Shown piece by piece: positions 11,444 through 22,383 of a stretch of DNA of 64,000 bases. The notes below the pieces were generated by a model. The model did no database searches and was not told the DNA's origin. It was given only the letters and a program-made list of their open reading frames with translations. Within the stretch, counting starts at the first letter, position 1. The number at the start of each line of letters is the position of its first letter. The DNA is from Rhineura floridana (Eukaryota; Chordata; Lepidosauria; Squamata; Rhineuridae): contig NC_084482.1 in NCBI RefSeq assembly GCF_030035675.1, forward strand, positions 231,231,943 through 231,295,942, written 5' to 3'. The translations under genes were made by a program, and so were the position numbers.

Positions 11444-12849
11444 CGGTGGCAGGGACATGCGGGGGCGGGGCGAGAAAGAGTCAGCTTGTGTGATCTTGCC
11501 AAAGAAAAGCGTTACGTCTACGTAAAGGCTCTTGCTCGTCCCAAGGAAATAAATTTCTCCTCAGAACTACCAGGCCTCAATTTGCCCTAAAGAAATATGG
11601 CAGAATCAACTACGCCCTTTTGTTGAAAAAAAATAAGCGGCTGCCATCTTTGTTAAGGGCAGATCCTACCTACCGCCATCCCTCTCCCTTACCCGCCTTT
11701 ATGATGCGTTGTGGCTGTCCCCATGTTTGTGAAGGGCACATGCCGGAAAAGGGCAGAGGGATTTGAATGGGGCAGGCTAAAGAAAGAAGGTGGGGAGGCG
11801 GAGGAGAGAAAGAGAGGGAGCTCCCGCGATGTTTGGGGCTGGTGGGCGTGGCTCGGGTGCCACGTCAGGCTTAAGCCGGGAGGTAGCGGATCTAGGAGAG
11901 CCGGGTGAGAATCCTGCCTGGGGCATTGGGGGTCGGGAGGGGAGTACCTCCAAGGCCATAGAGTCTGGGGACAGAGTGGGACTTGGGGGCTGCAGGAGGA
12001 GAGTGTGTATTGGGGGGGGTCTCTGGGAGGGAATCCCCCCACGCCCAGCAGAGCCCAGAGGGGAGAGGCAGGGGGGATCCAGCTGCCTCGGGGGCCGCTC
12101 CTTCCCTTCCGACCGCTCCCATTCTCTATGGCCCAGGAGGAACGCGCAGCCTGCGGCTGGTCACAGAGCGCTAAATCCCTCTCCCTCCCTCCCAAAGGCA
12201 GCCCAGGGGTGAGGTGGGGCGCAGAAGAGCGGAGGGGGCGGGCTGGGAGCCGTTTGCAATGCAGCCCCACAGTACCTTTCTCTCTCTCTGCCCTCCCCAA
12301 CATACGGGGGGCAGCAGAGGGGGTGTAAAGCTTTGCGCATTCTCGCCTGAAGGAGTTCCTTGGGGAGAGGGGCCTGGCCCGGGGGCAGGTTTCCTGGGCG
12401 CCAGCAAGCCCCTTCCCCGAAAGGCCACCCTTTTTCAGAGCACGCTGGCGCCCTCTCTTGCTGCTGTGGGCTCGCTTTTGCTTGCACAGTGTTTTTTCAG
12501 CTGCAAAAATGATGGGACGATTCCCCTCCCCCCTGCACACACGCACCTCCCCCCCCCCGCACATAGACCCTTTTGACGTTTCCTGGACTTGGACACGTTT
12601 CATTACATCTTAATTCCTGAGCCAGCAGCAAGGGGACCGCTGAGAGAAGCCAGCCAGCTGCTGGGTCGCAGGTATTTTAGACTAGGAAGTTACGGAAGGA
12701 TTGTAAGTGTGAGGCAGAAAAGAGGGGCTGGTATGGGGATCCTGAGGCAGGGGTGGGCAGGAGGTAAGTCTGGGTGAAGTTTAGACTTATGGCTCCGATC
12801 CTACCCTGCAGGGGTGCTGGACAGATTAACACGGTCTGCCACTGGAGAC

Positions 12850-13150
12850 TAGCTCATCCACCCAGGTCTCGGTAATGCACACCAAATCTGCACCTTCATC
12901 CATGATCAACAAATCCTGCACTGGAGACTAATGAAATCCACTGGATTCCTGAATGCCCTGGGGGAGTTCCCAGTAGATAGAGCAGGTGACCCTGTTGAAG
13001 CCCCTGTCACACTGTGGAACAGCGTGGCGCGTCGGGCTCTTGACATGGTTGCTCCCAAGTGCCCTCTACAGCATTGTGGAGCCCGGTTTGCACCTTGTGG
13101 TGAGCTAAGGGCAGTGAAACAGGGTGGATGACTGCTGGAGTGCAAGTGGC
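12850..13150 (+). mobile_element. L2 LINE fragment (endonuclease-RT linker)
   Basis: The plus frame reads VTLWNSVARRALDMVAPK, then ELRAVKQGG and CKWQK, resembling the linker between endonuclease and RT in L2. Upstream of SLC39A7 exon 1. Confidence 0.6.
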
Positions 13151-13155
13151 AAAAG

Positions 13156-13335
13156 AATAAAAGGGGCCTTTGAGGCCTTTTCCCTTTGAGTCCCTCCAAA
13201 CCTCAGGCAGCTCCAGAGAAGAGACTCTTCCCCTCCCTCGACTCAGTTGGGGGGGCTTGTCTCTCTTGGCATGGAGCTGCGTGGCAAGGGTTCACACCTC
13301 CCGGTCAGGAAAGGTGTGGGGCTTGAACCCGGGCC
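13156..13335. repeat. 180 bp direct repeat, copy 1
   Basis: From aataaaaggggcctttgagg to gtggggcttgaacccgggcc. About 90 percent identical by eye to 16039-16220. On the minus strand it holds ggttcaagcc, a B-box-like motif, so it may be an unfamiliar SINE. Confidence 0.75.
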
Positions 13336-13445
13336 TTCCCAGCCAATGGAGCCAGGCCCGCTGTCACCCATCCCTCAAAGAGGCTACTTAATGACCATAG
13401 ACAGAGAGGAGACTGGCCGGAGTGACTGTGCCTACATTGTCCTAG

Positions 13446-13531
13446 GACAGAATCATAGAATAGTGGAGTTGGAAGGGGCCTATAAGGCCATCAAGTCCAA
13501 CCCCCTGCTCAATGCAGGAATCCAGCTTGAC
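13446..13531 (-). mobile_element. CR1 3' end (short)
   Basis: agaatcatagaatagtggag through ccccctgctcaatgcaggaa, ending just before the acceptor tract of SLC39A7 exon 1. Confidence 0.88.
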
Positions 13532-13559
13532 CCTCCTTCTCCCTGACAGAGCAACCACG

Positions 13560-16500
13560 ATGGCCGCCAGCAGGCTGCTGCGAGGTGCCCAGCTTGGTGA
13601 TGTGCTGTCCGTCGTCATGGTCTGCGTGATGCTGATATGGACTGTCTCCTCGCAGCATGAAGGCTTTCATGGCCATGCGCACGAGAACTTCCACCACGGC
13701 CACACGCATGAGGATATTTGGCATGGACACAGCCATGCGCATGAGGACCACCATCACGGACACAGCCATTCGCACGGTGACCATGGACACTCACACGGGG
13801 ATTTGCACCACGGGCACAGCCACTCACAGGCGGACCCCCATCACGGACACAGCCACAGCCACTTCCACGAGGATTCTCACCATCACCTTCACGGCCACTC
13901 GCACGAGGATCATGCCAGTGGCCCCAGCAAGGCCAAATCCTTCCCTGGGCATCAGAAGTCTCCCCCGCAGAGGAGAGAAAGGCTGCAGCCGCTGCAGCTG
14001 TGGACTTACGTGAGTGCTGACTTCCGGAGGGCCATGGCTCACTGCGGGGGGCTGCTAGTGGAGGGACCCCGAGTCTTGCTCAAACCTCGTTTAATTTCAC
14101 TGGGCTTTGTGTCGAGTCTGGCTCTGTAGAGACGAGCAGCACATTACCCAGAAGCATCCAGTGGGGTTTGCTTCCTAGGAAGTATATTCAGCATTGCAGC
14201 CTCAGAACTCAGAACTATTGACTCCCCTCTCACGTTCAGACAGGGATAGCCAACATGGTGCCCTTCAGGTGTTGTTGTTGTTGGTGGACTGTGGCTTCCA
14301 GAGGAGCCAGCACAGCCAACCACCAGGGACACAGAGAGTTGTTGTCCAGTGGAATCTACAGGGCACCAGGTTGGCTACTCCTCCGTTCAAGCTACAGGGG
14401 TGCAAAAGGGGGAGACTCAATATTAATTAGCCTGTTGCTTTTTCCCCCTTCTCAGTTTGTAAAGTCTGCCTTTAACGTCTTTTATCTCCAAGCTTCTGTG
14501 ATTGATTCCACCTTCAGAAAGGTGGGCGGGGGGATGGGGGGCCTTCAATTCCTCCTGGCTTCTAATTCAGCAAGTGATAAAGTGTTTGTTAAAACAAATT
14601 GGGAAAGGGGCCGTAGCTCAGTGGGTAGAGCACCAGTTCAAGCCCCGATGGCAGCATCTCCAGGTAGGTCTGGGACACCCACAAGTCCTCTTAGTCTTCT
14701 GGCTCCGGTCCCTGTCGGAGAGATGTGGCTCTCAGCCCAGGGCAGGACAGGACCCATGTTTGTTTATTTTATTCGTTCCTTTTTTCAAAAGCCAAAACCA
14801 GACCTCGCACACTCTCCGATCAGCCCAGGGCAGCAGACATGGTTCTCTGAGGCGCCCCCCCCCATTTTTGCCTCCAACCCTGTGAGGTGGGCTAGTCTGA
14901 GAGTTGGTGCCTGGCTAAAGGTCACCTAGTAAGCGTCATTGCTAATGTGTGTGGGGATTTGAACCCGGAACCCCCAGAACCAGGCTGGTGAGTCAGAAGT
15001 GCACTTTTGGGGGGTGGGGTCTGCAAAAGGGATCCCAAACCTCAGAGCCAGGGGGTGGCTGTTTGCTCTTAGCGTGACTCCCTGCCCTCCCCCTGCAGGC
15101 TCTCGGTGCCACCCTCCTCATCAGCGCCGCTCCCTACTTCATCCTCTTCTTGATCCCTGTGGAGTCAAACACTTCCAAGCACCAGGCCCTCCTCAAACTC
15201 CTGCTCAGCTTTGCCTCGGGGGGGCTCTTGGGGGACGCCTTCCTGCACCTCATTCCTCACGCTCTGGGTGAGTGCGTGTGAAAAAGCCTCCCCCCAGTCC
15301 CTGCCCGGGTCCTGTGGAGGGAAGGGTGGGTGGGAGGGTGGGCGGGCTGGTGTGGGGAGAAAGGGCTTCCCTCCGTCTCACCACCCCTTTCTCCACTCCT
15401 TGCAGAGCCTCACTCCCATCACGAGGAAGGCGCCGGACACTCCCACACGAAGGCGCCCGGCCACGGGCACTCTCACCAGGGTAAGGGGGGTCTTTGGGCC
15501 CTTGCGTCTTGGTTCCCCTGAGCGCTTGAGGTGGGGGGGTGGGACAGTGGCGACACCCTCAGGCGGCAGGAGGGGTGTCGCCCAACACAGGAGTGGACAA
15601 GAGCTCCTTCTCTATCTGCCTCCTGGGGGGAAGGCCAGACCCAGGGGGCCCAGTGACAAGGGGGCAGAGTTGGGTGGGCCCCTTGGAGAGACGCCTCAAG
15701 GGGGAAGGCAGCTCAGCTGGGGGGTGGGGGGATCTCCCTCTGACTGGGGGTCTATGACGCATGGCCATCTGTTGGGGGGGGTTCAGCTCTGCATCAGTCA
15801 AGGGGGCTGGACTTTCATGGGCCCCTCCCTCCCTCTCTATCTTCCCCAAAGCCTGTGAGGTTGGTGTAGGCTGGTGGGGGGACAGAAGGGCTGGGGGTAC
15901 CTCCTCTCACGACCAGGGGGAGCAATTTGGGGGCAGGGGCTTGTCTCTCCCGTCACTCTGAGCTTTGGAAGTCTTTTTTACAAACAAGAACCAAAACTCC
16001 CTGTTCTTCTGACTTGCTCAGAATTTTGATGGGGGGGGAATAAAAGGGGCCTTTGAGGACTTTTCCCTTTGAGTCCCTCCAAACCTCAGGCAGCTCCAGA
16101 GAAGAAACCCTTCCCCTCCCTCGACTCGGGGGGGGGGGGCTTGTCTCTCTTGACTTGGCGCTTCGCGGCAAGGGTTCACACCTCCCGGTCAGAATAGGTG
16201 TGGGCTTTCAACCTGGGCCCACTGTCTCCCATACCTTGCTGGGTCTAGAAAAGTGGGGGGCTGGGGGGGACGTCTGGAGGGGGCACAGACGAGAAGCGCA
16301 GTGGGGGTGGGGACACGAGAGCAGAGTAGAGTAGAGGGAGTGCCTGCAGGGCAAAGGAGGCTTGGCGCTGGGGGCCCCGAGCAGGGGCCACACGGGATGC
16401 TGCATCCGTCCAGCCTGCCTGCACTCTCTGACTCTCTTCCAGGTCCGGAGCACCAGCACATGATGTCTGTCGGGCTCTGGGTCCTTGGCGGCATCGTGGC

Positions 16501-18355
16501 TTTCCTGGTCGTGGAGAAGTTTGTCAGGCACATCAAGGGAGGGCACGGGCACCACGGACACAGCCACGGTGGGTACAGCCACGGGCACTGGCCAGAATCT
16601 CCCTCCCTCTGCACACTCCTCCATGCTGGGGGTGGGAGGGACTTACAGGAAGGAAAATCCCCAGAAATTGATGCTGGGTCTAGTCCAAAATGCTCTTTCC
16701 CCCCCCTCTCAGCTCCCCCCATGGGTCCTGGCTTGCTTTAGCCAGTGTGGGATTTTGTGGGGAGGGGGCAAAGGGGTTAAGCAGAGGCCTCAGGTGGGTC
16801 AGAGCAGTTCCGGTCAAAGGGGGTGGAGGTTGGGTGCTTGAGGGGAAGTCAGGTGGGGCACGATCACACACCCCCCCAAAAAAAGCATAGCATGAAGCCT
16901 TTCTCTTTAGCAGCACTGAGGGCTAGCGGCTTGCTTAATTCCCTGAAGCAAAGATGCAGAGACTCTTGTTAGCTGAGGGGATCTCTGCCAGAAAGCAGAA
17001 CGGCTGGCCTGCCTGAATCAGATGGTCTGTAGGGTGGGGGCCTCCAAGTGTGTGTGTGGGGGTCTCCATGGCTTCCTCCCGCCTCCTGATTCCCCCTCCC
17101 CCCACAGCTGCCAAGGCCAAGTGCAGTGACGACGAGGGGGAGAAGGAGCCCCTCCGGGGAGGGTCTGCGGGAGAGAAGGCCGCCGCCACCTCCAGGAGGA
17201 AGGAGAAGCCCCCTGAGTCTGGTAAGGAGGGAGGGGGCTGCTGGGTGGGCATTCGGAGGACCCCTGGGGCTGCGGGGGCACTGGGACTTTTGCATGTGGG
17301 GTCAAGACCCCCGGCTGAGCCTCTCTTCCTCTCCCCCCACATGCAGCCATGCGTGTCGCTGGCTATCTGAACCTGGCCGCCGACTTTGCCCACAACTTCA
17401 CGGATGGGCTGGCGCTGGGGGCCTCCTTCCTGGCGGGGGCCACCGTCGGAGCCGTCACCACCCTGACCGTGCTGCTGCACGAGGTGCCCCATGAGGTGGG
17501 CGACTTTGCCATCCTTGTCCAGTCCGGATGCAGCAAGCGGAAGGTAAAGGCCCTCCCGGGGCAGCTTTGGCGGGGGGGGGGGGAAGGAAACTAAGCCAAT
17601 CGATTGGATCAGGGTTTCTAGCTGGCTCCCTCCTGAAGGCCCTGGGCACGTACAAAGTGCTTTAGAAGCTCCTCATGCGGCACATCAGTGTGTGGGAGGC
17701 CGTTGTTAGAGGGCGGCTCTTAAATGGGGGTCGATAGTTACGGGGAGGGTCTCGGTCAGTTGTTAACCCACCATGCCTGTGGGGGTCTGCTGTGGTCCAG
17801 CAAGTAGCGGCTCAGGGACTAGGAAGTCGCATTGAACTGAGTGGACCACGCGTCCATCTACCTCAATGTTGTCCACTGACTGGCAGCACCTCTCCAGGGT
17901 TTCCGGTGGGGGGTCTCTTTCAGCCCCACCTGGAGATGCCGCCATTGGGGTGCTGTGCCACTGATCTACGGCCCAATCCCATGAACAGTTGACCCTCCTT
18001 AGAGAGGGGCAGTCTACCTCTGGGCAAGAGGAATGTGGGTGTCGAGGCCTGCTTGTGATCTCCGCTCACCCGCGACTGACTCTGCCTTTCCTCCTCTCTG
18101 CAGGCGATGAAGCTGCAGCTGGTGACGGCTGTGGGGGCGCTGGCGGGCACAGTCTGTTCCCTTCTGGCGGAAGGTGTGGGCGAGGCGGCCACCGCCTGGA
18201 TCCTCCCCTTCACAGCCGGGGGCTTCATCTACGTGGCCACCGTCTCGGTGATCCCAGAGCTCCTGCAGGACTCGGGGCCCGTCCAGTCCCTTCTGGAGGT
18301 GCTGGGCCTGGTCGGGGGCGTTGGAATGATGGTCTTCATCGCCCAGTACGAGTAG
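13560..18355 (+). CDS. SLC39A7: Zinc transporter ZIP7 (SLC39A7, Ke4)
   Basis: ZIP7 releases zinc from the endoplasmic reticulum and Golgi to the cytosol. Seven coding exons: 13560-14009, 15099-15267, 15406-15480, 16443-16568, 17108-17221, 17347-17543 and 18104-18355 (TAG); lengths sum to 1383 bases, 460 residues, close to the human 469. Exon 1 encodes a hydrophobic leader (about residues 12-30) and a long His/Gly/Asp-rich luminal tail of repeated HGHSH and HEDxHHGH units. Exon 2 holds a membrane segment and [20 protein letters not shown]. Exon 4 has a third segment, [17 protein letters not shown]. Exon 6 carries the ZIP metal-site motifs HNFTDG (327-332) and HEVPHEVGD (356-364). In the cytosolic loop, Ser280 in KCSDDEGE fits a CK2 site, matching the region where human ZIP7 is phosphorylated for activation. 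All junction phases agree and no disruption is seen. A Kozak G follows the ATG. It is divergent from RXRB. Confidence 0.96.
14245..14388. mobile_element. hAT-type MITE (degenerate)
   Basis: gccaacatggtgcccttcag and gggcaccaggttggctac are roughly inverted ends, as in the family at 19978-20115. Confidence 0.55.
14606..14720 (+). repeat. Sauria SINE (truncated)
   Basis: ggggccgtagctcagtgggt, agagcaccagttcaagcc and ggcagcatctccaggtagg. In SLC39A7 intron 1. Confidence 0.75.
14865..14995 (-). repeat. MIR-like SINE (reverse)
   Basis: ccctgtgaggtgggctagtc, aaggtcacctagtaagc and gatttgaaccc are the reverse complement of the MIR-like SINE core and B-box. Confidence 0.6.
16039..16220. repeat. 180 bp direct repeat, copy 2
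   Basis: Second copy of the unit at 13156-13335, in SLC39A7 intron 3. Same orientation, 2.9 kb away. Confidence 0.75.
17765..17960 (-). repeat. Sauria SINE (reverse)
   Basis: tgtccactgactggcagcac, ggtttccggtggggggt and ccacctggagatgccgccat, the reverse complement of the Sauria SINE core. In SLC39A7 intron 6. Confidence 0.7.
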
Positions 18356-19430
18356 GGAGGAGGCGGCTGTTGGCAGGGCAGGCGGCAGTTCAGGGAGCAC
18401 AGATATGGGACCAACAACACCCCTTCCCACGAGGGAGACGGAAGGATAGGCAGGCAGGCAGGCAGCGTGCACCCGAGAGAGTCTGTGGCTCCCACTTTGC
18501 TTTGCTGTACTTGAGTAGAAGCCGAGAGTGGAATCGGAAGAGTCCTGCCGTTCTGCCTTAGCCCCACTGCCCACACCTTGCTTTTCGTCCCAGGGAGTCA
18601 TACTTCTTCCCTGCTGTGCACCTCCACTCCTCCAGGGGGCACTGCGTGGAGTAGTGAGAGGAGGAGGAGAAAACGACCGGTCTGGTACTGAAGAGGGCCC
18701 GCTCTCCTGTCCTACTTGGAGATGACGGGACGCTCCTTCCTATGAGGCACTGAAGGAAGTGGGGGGCAGGGGAGAGAATTTTAGTACCAGGGTTCCTCCT
18801 GGCTGCTATGATGAGGCTTTGTGTGTCTGTGTCCATCCTCCTGACCCCTAATTATTGGGGACTGAAGGCCCAGAAGAAAGGACCAAGTAAATAGAAGTAG
18901 AAGTGGACTTTTGTGTGGAAATAATGCTGACTCGGGGAGGGGGATCAGTAGAAATCATGGTTCCGGACAGTGGGGGTGGGGTGGGGTGGGGTGGGGGGCT
19001 TAGTGGCTGGCATCCAAGAATGGAATTTGCTGTAGAGCAGGATTTTGTCAACTAGGCTAGTGGTGGTAACTTGGGACCCTCCCCCCCAAGTGCAGCAGAG
19101 GTGCACCAAATACTAAGGGCTGCTTAGGGGTGTCTGTGTCTTTCTGCTGCTGTAAAATGCAACTCTGGGGGGAGGTGGGGGGGTCTGTTCTGACTGCTGA
19201 CAATGTGGAGGAAATCCTGATTTATACTCTGGGAAAGGCAGGGTGGGTGCAAAGGGAGTTTCTGTGTACACTTGTTTTATATATTTCCTTGAGGGTGTTT
19301 TTCTTTTTTTGCATTTTTGTAGAGTGGAGGGATATTATTTGGGGTGATGATGGTTAATGGGCTGTGGGGGGAAATGTGTAAAGTAAAAAATTGTGTCTGT
19401 AATTAAAACTGATTTCAGCCCTGAAATGCT
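18356..19430 (+). other. SLC39A7: SLC39A7 3' UTR with polyadenylation signal
   Basis: The stretch after the stop is free of recognised repeats for about 1 kb. An ATTAAA at 19402-19407 is followed about 20 bases on by a GT-rich stretch (tgctttgtgtgt), a plausible cleavage site near 19430. A run of GGGGT units at 18971-18997 could form a G-quadruplex. An AATAAA at 20164 lies beyond a MITE inside an L2-like tail and is less likely. Confidence 0.6.
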
Positions 19431-19814
19431 TTGTGTGTAATTCCTGGGGCTGGACAGCAGGTGGCAGCAGACTTAAGCCAGAGGACCCAGGAGTCCTGGC
19501 TGTCTGGCTGACACAGGTGCACCAAGCCACTGGACCAGCCTTTGACAACCTGGTGCCCTGCAGATGTTTTGGACTACAACTCCCATCAGCTCCACTTTCA
19601 AAAGCTCTTAAACATCTGGATTGGCAAAGGTGGTTTCTCTGCAGCAACTTTAACTCATGAACCACAGGCCACAGAGCTGGCCTTCTATTAAACAATAAAA
19701 ACCATTTTTAGTTGGAAGGGAGGGTTCCATGTTGGCGATGGAGTAAACTGCGGCCATGTGGTCTGGGGGGAGTTAAGCCAGGAGCAGAGCAATCCACCTT
19801 GAAAGGCACTCTGC

Positions 19815-20175
19815 ATGCTTTAAAACCTTTTTGTTTATTATGTGTATTTGTTTTTAAAGTTGATTTTTATCTCTTTTTTTAAAAAAAGATTCATTTTATG
19901 ATGTTTTAGGACTTTTCTGATTTTACTGGAATTTTTTTTATAAACATGTTTACACCTCTAATGTAAAGTGCTTAGGTCAGCCTTTCCCAACCAGTGTGCC
20001 TCCAGATGTTGTTGGACCACACTTCCCATCTTTCCTGACCATTGGCAATGCTGGCTGAGGCTGATGGGAGTTGAGGTCCAACAACATCTGGAGGCACACT
20101 GGTTGGGAAAGGCTGGCTTAGGTGTATCATGTTGTTTGATCAAGCAGTCTATAAATTGTATTAAATAAAGGTTTG
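19815..20175 (+). mobile_element. L2-like LINE 3' tail interrupted by a MITE
   Basis: AT-rich tail with cctttttgtttattatgtg and taaagtgcttaggt. It resumes after the MITE and ends at attaaataaagg. Confidence 0.5.
19978..20115. mobile_element. hAT-type MITE with exact 8 bp target duplication
   Basis: A 138 bp palindrome starting CAGCCTTTCCCAACC and ending in its reverse complement. It is flanked on both sides by GCTTAGGT (19970-19977 and 20116-20123). An 8 bp duplication with CAG ends is the hAT signature. Confidence 0.92.
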
Positions 20176-20319
20176 GGGTCGTGTGGAGCAATCCAGGCCC
20201 CGTGGCCCACTTCAGGCTTTGTTGTCCTGGTGGCACTTCCTGAGTAGGGCTGGCACATCACCAAGCTGTGTGGCTTACCTCTAGTGGGGGGGGGGAGGAG
20301 AGAGGGAGGCTGATTATTA

Positions 20320-20985
20320 TTATTTATTAAATTTATTAGTCGCCCATCTGGCTGGCAATCCAGCCACTCTGGGCGACGTACAAAATTAAAACATAATTAC
20401 ATTAAAATATTAAAATCTCAACCAATACTAATAACACCCACCCCAAAAGCCTGCCTGAAGAGCCAGGTCTTCAAGGCCCGGCGGAAGCTCATCATAGAGG
20501 GGGTATGACGGAGGGAATTCCACAGAGTGGGGGCCACAGTTGAGAAAGCCCTCTCCCTAGTCCTCACCAGTTTGGCTGTTTTAACTGGTGGGATGGAGAA
20601 AAGGTCTTTCGAAGCTGATCTAGCTGAGCGGCATCGCTGATGATGTTGGAGGCGCTCTTTCCGATAGACTTGGCCGAAACCGTGCAGGGTTTTAAAGGTC
20701 AAAACCAACACCTTGGATTGGGCTCGGAAAACAACTGGTAACCAGTGCAACTCCTTCAGCTCTGGAGCAACGTGGTCTTACTGCCAGCTACCCTTAATCA
20801 GGCGCGCCACCGCATTCTGTACCAGTTGCAGTTTCCAGACAGTTTTCAAGGGTAACCCCATGTAGACTGCATTACAGTAGTCTGGGGGAGAGGAGACCAG
20901 GGCATGTACCACCGATGGGAGCAGATGGTTGGGCAGGTAGAGGCGCAGCCTCCGTATCAGATGGAGTTGATACTGGCTGAATGCA
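20320..20985 (-). mobile_element. L2 LINE fragment
   Basis: The minus strand reads [46 protein letters not shown] and WNSLRHTPSMMSFR, then the 3' UTR ending cgcccatctggctggcaat. Frames are broken and the 5' end is missing. Confidence 0.9.
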
Positions 20986-21317
20986 GCAAGGACCCTTCCC
21001 ACATCCAGAAGTCCTCAAGGTGAGGGGAAACCCTACCCCAAGTGTGTGCAAGGACTGTAGGGCAGTGGGAGGTGGGCTTGTGTATTCACTCACACATGCG
21101 GTACCTGGGCTACCTACTTGGAGGCGTTGCCTGCCATGCTTTTCTCCCCATAAGAAGCAAAGTCTGCCCTTGGGGGGCAGCCAGGAAGAGAGGATGCGCC
21201 CTCCTGAATGCCCAGATGCTGCTCTGGTGAGGGGGCTGCTGGCCCAGCAAATGGGCATCTTCCTTGGAGGGTTTTATTCCCGCTCAGGAAGGGAAGGGTG
21301 CAAGAGGCAGGTGTGGG

Positions 21318-21512
21318 GCAGGCCATCGTAGCTCAGGGGCAGGGCGGCTGCTTGGCATGCAGAAGGGACCACGTTCAACTCCCAATGGCGGCAACTCTAG
21401 GCAGGGCGGGGAAGACCTGTCTGAAACCCTGGAAGAAACGCTGCCAGTCAGTGTATGCAATGCTAAGCTAGGTGGACTTCAGTGGTCTGACTCAGTATGG
21501 TCAGATTTCTAT
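21318..21512 (+). repeat. Sauria SINE, near full length
   Basis: ggccatcgtagctcaggggc, gcttggcatgcagaagg, ttcaactcc, gaaacgctgccagtcagtgt and ctgactcagtatgg, in the expected order. Confidence 0.88.
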
Positions 21513-21519
21513 TTGGGAA

Positions 21520-21625
21520 GGGCCGTCGTAGCTCAGGGGCTAAGGCAGTGGGGCTGGGCAAGGGGTCTTTGGCTGATGCAACAGCTGCTGGTCAGTGTGC
21601 TGCAGACCAGATGGGCCCCAGGGTG
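21520..21625 (+). repeat. Sauria SINE (degenerate)
   Basis: gggccgtcgtagctcagggg followed by a shortened body and gctgctggtcagtgtgctgc. Confidence 0.6.
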
Positions 21626-21881
21626 TATGGTGGCAGCAGCCCACCCCTCTTTACTTTCTGCCTCCTGGCTAGCTTAATTAGATTCCCCTCTGATAAAGCA
21701 GCCACTCATGGCACCTTTGTTAAGGCTGCTGCGTACTTGGGAAGGCAGGCAGAAATTCAACAGGTTCAGGTGTGCTCCTGACTGGGAATGTTGAATGCCT
21801 GTCAAAAGGTGAGGGACCCCGAAGCTTGCCTGCCTGCCAGCCAGGTGCAGAAGAGGAGAGGCCAGGAGGCTTCTGCAGACT

Positions 21882-22045
21882 GTGTACTTATTTATTTATT
21901 TAAGCAATTTCTATACCGCTTAATGTATATAAAAATCTCCAAGCGGTGTACAGAAGATAAAACAGCAAATATTATAAAAATATACAATAAAGCCACAATA
22001 CAAAAGCATACATACTACAAAGTAACAAATAAATATTAAAACAAC
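21882..22045 (-). mobile_element. LINE 3' tail
   Basis: tttctataccgcttaatgta, ccaagcggtgtacagaag and A-rich tracts. Same type as 61860-62070 and 58540-58680. Confidence 0.6.
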
Positions 22046-22049
22046 TGCC

Positions 22050-22383
22050 TTGTACTTCTCCACTCAACACCTCTTAACCTTACTCGTGCAGAGAAGAAGA
22101 AATTTCAGCTGGTGCTACACCTGTTGAATTCCCCCTCCTCCTGCACAGCCTTATGAACGATGTGGGGGGTAGGGACCTGCTGTCCCTCTCCTTCACGTGG
22201 GGCTCCCTTCTCCCAGAGAACCCAGGCGTCCTGGCGTCCTCCGCCACCGTGGAGGACTAAGGCCACGGAGAGGGCTGGCCAGAAGGGCCTGCCTGGTCTT
22301 GCCCCTGGAGCCTCTATGGCCTCAGCTTCCGGGGGCAGGGCTGCCTCTGGAGCCTCCTTTCCTGCTCTTTCCCCCACAGAGCA
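22050..22383 (+). promoter_or_regulatory. HSD17B8: Probable HSD17B8 promoter and 5' leader
   Basis: This is the non-repeat stretch between a LINE tail (ending about 22045) and the HSD17B8 ATG. It is moderately GC-rich and contains a perfect E-box CACGTG at 22194-22199. There is no TATA box. No splice acceptor is obvious next to the ATG, so the leader is probably continuous with exon 1. Confidence 0.35.

Larger units (their letters stand above)
10490..12600. promoter_or_regulatory. CpG-rich divergent promoter region of RXRB and SLC39A7
   Basis: This is the most CpG-dense stretch in the first 20 kb. It lies between the divergent RXRB exon 1 and SLC39A7 and contains RXRB exon 1. In mammals the two genes are also arranged head to head. 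Transcription start sites were not determined. Open frames here are rich in Pro, Gly and Arg and look like CpG-island artefacts rather than genes. Confidence 0.7.
12764..13549 (+). other. SLC39A7: Putative 5' UTR intron of SLC39A7
   Basis: Ten bases before the SLC39A7 ATG there is a pyrimidine tract ending in acag (13546-13549), a good acceptor for a spliced leader exon. Upstream, a strong donor GAG|gtaagt at 12763/12764 (with another gtaagt at 12703) could end a noncoding first exon in the CpG-rich region. Which donor is used cannot be decided from sequence. Confidence 0.4.

Noticed and set aside
10831-12603. Many overlapping open frames in the CpG island
   Set aside because: CpG islands lack stop codons by composition; only the short RXRB exon 1 is supported.
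20164-20169. AATAAA as the SLC39A7 poly(A) signal
   Set aside because: It lies past a MITE in an L2-like tail; ATTAAA at 19402 with GT-rich downstream sequence fits better.
21318-21390. tRNA-like sequence
   Set aside because: It is the head of a Sauria SINE; the body and 3' part follow and the tRNA fold is incomplete. The same holds for other SINE heads in the window.
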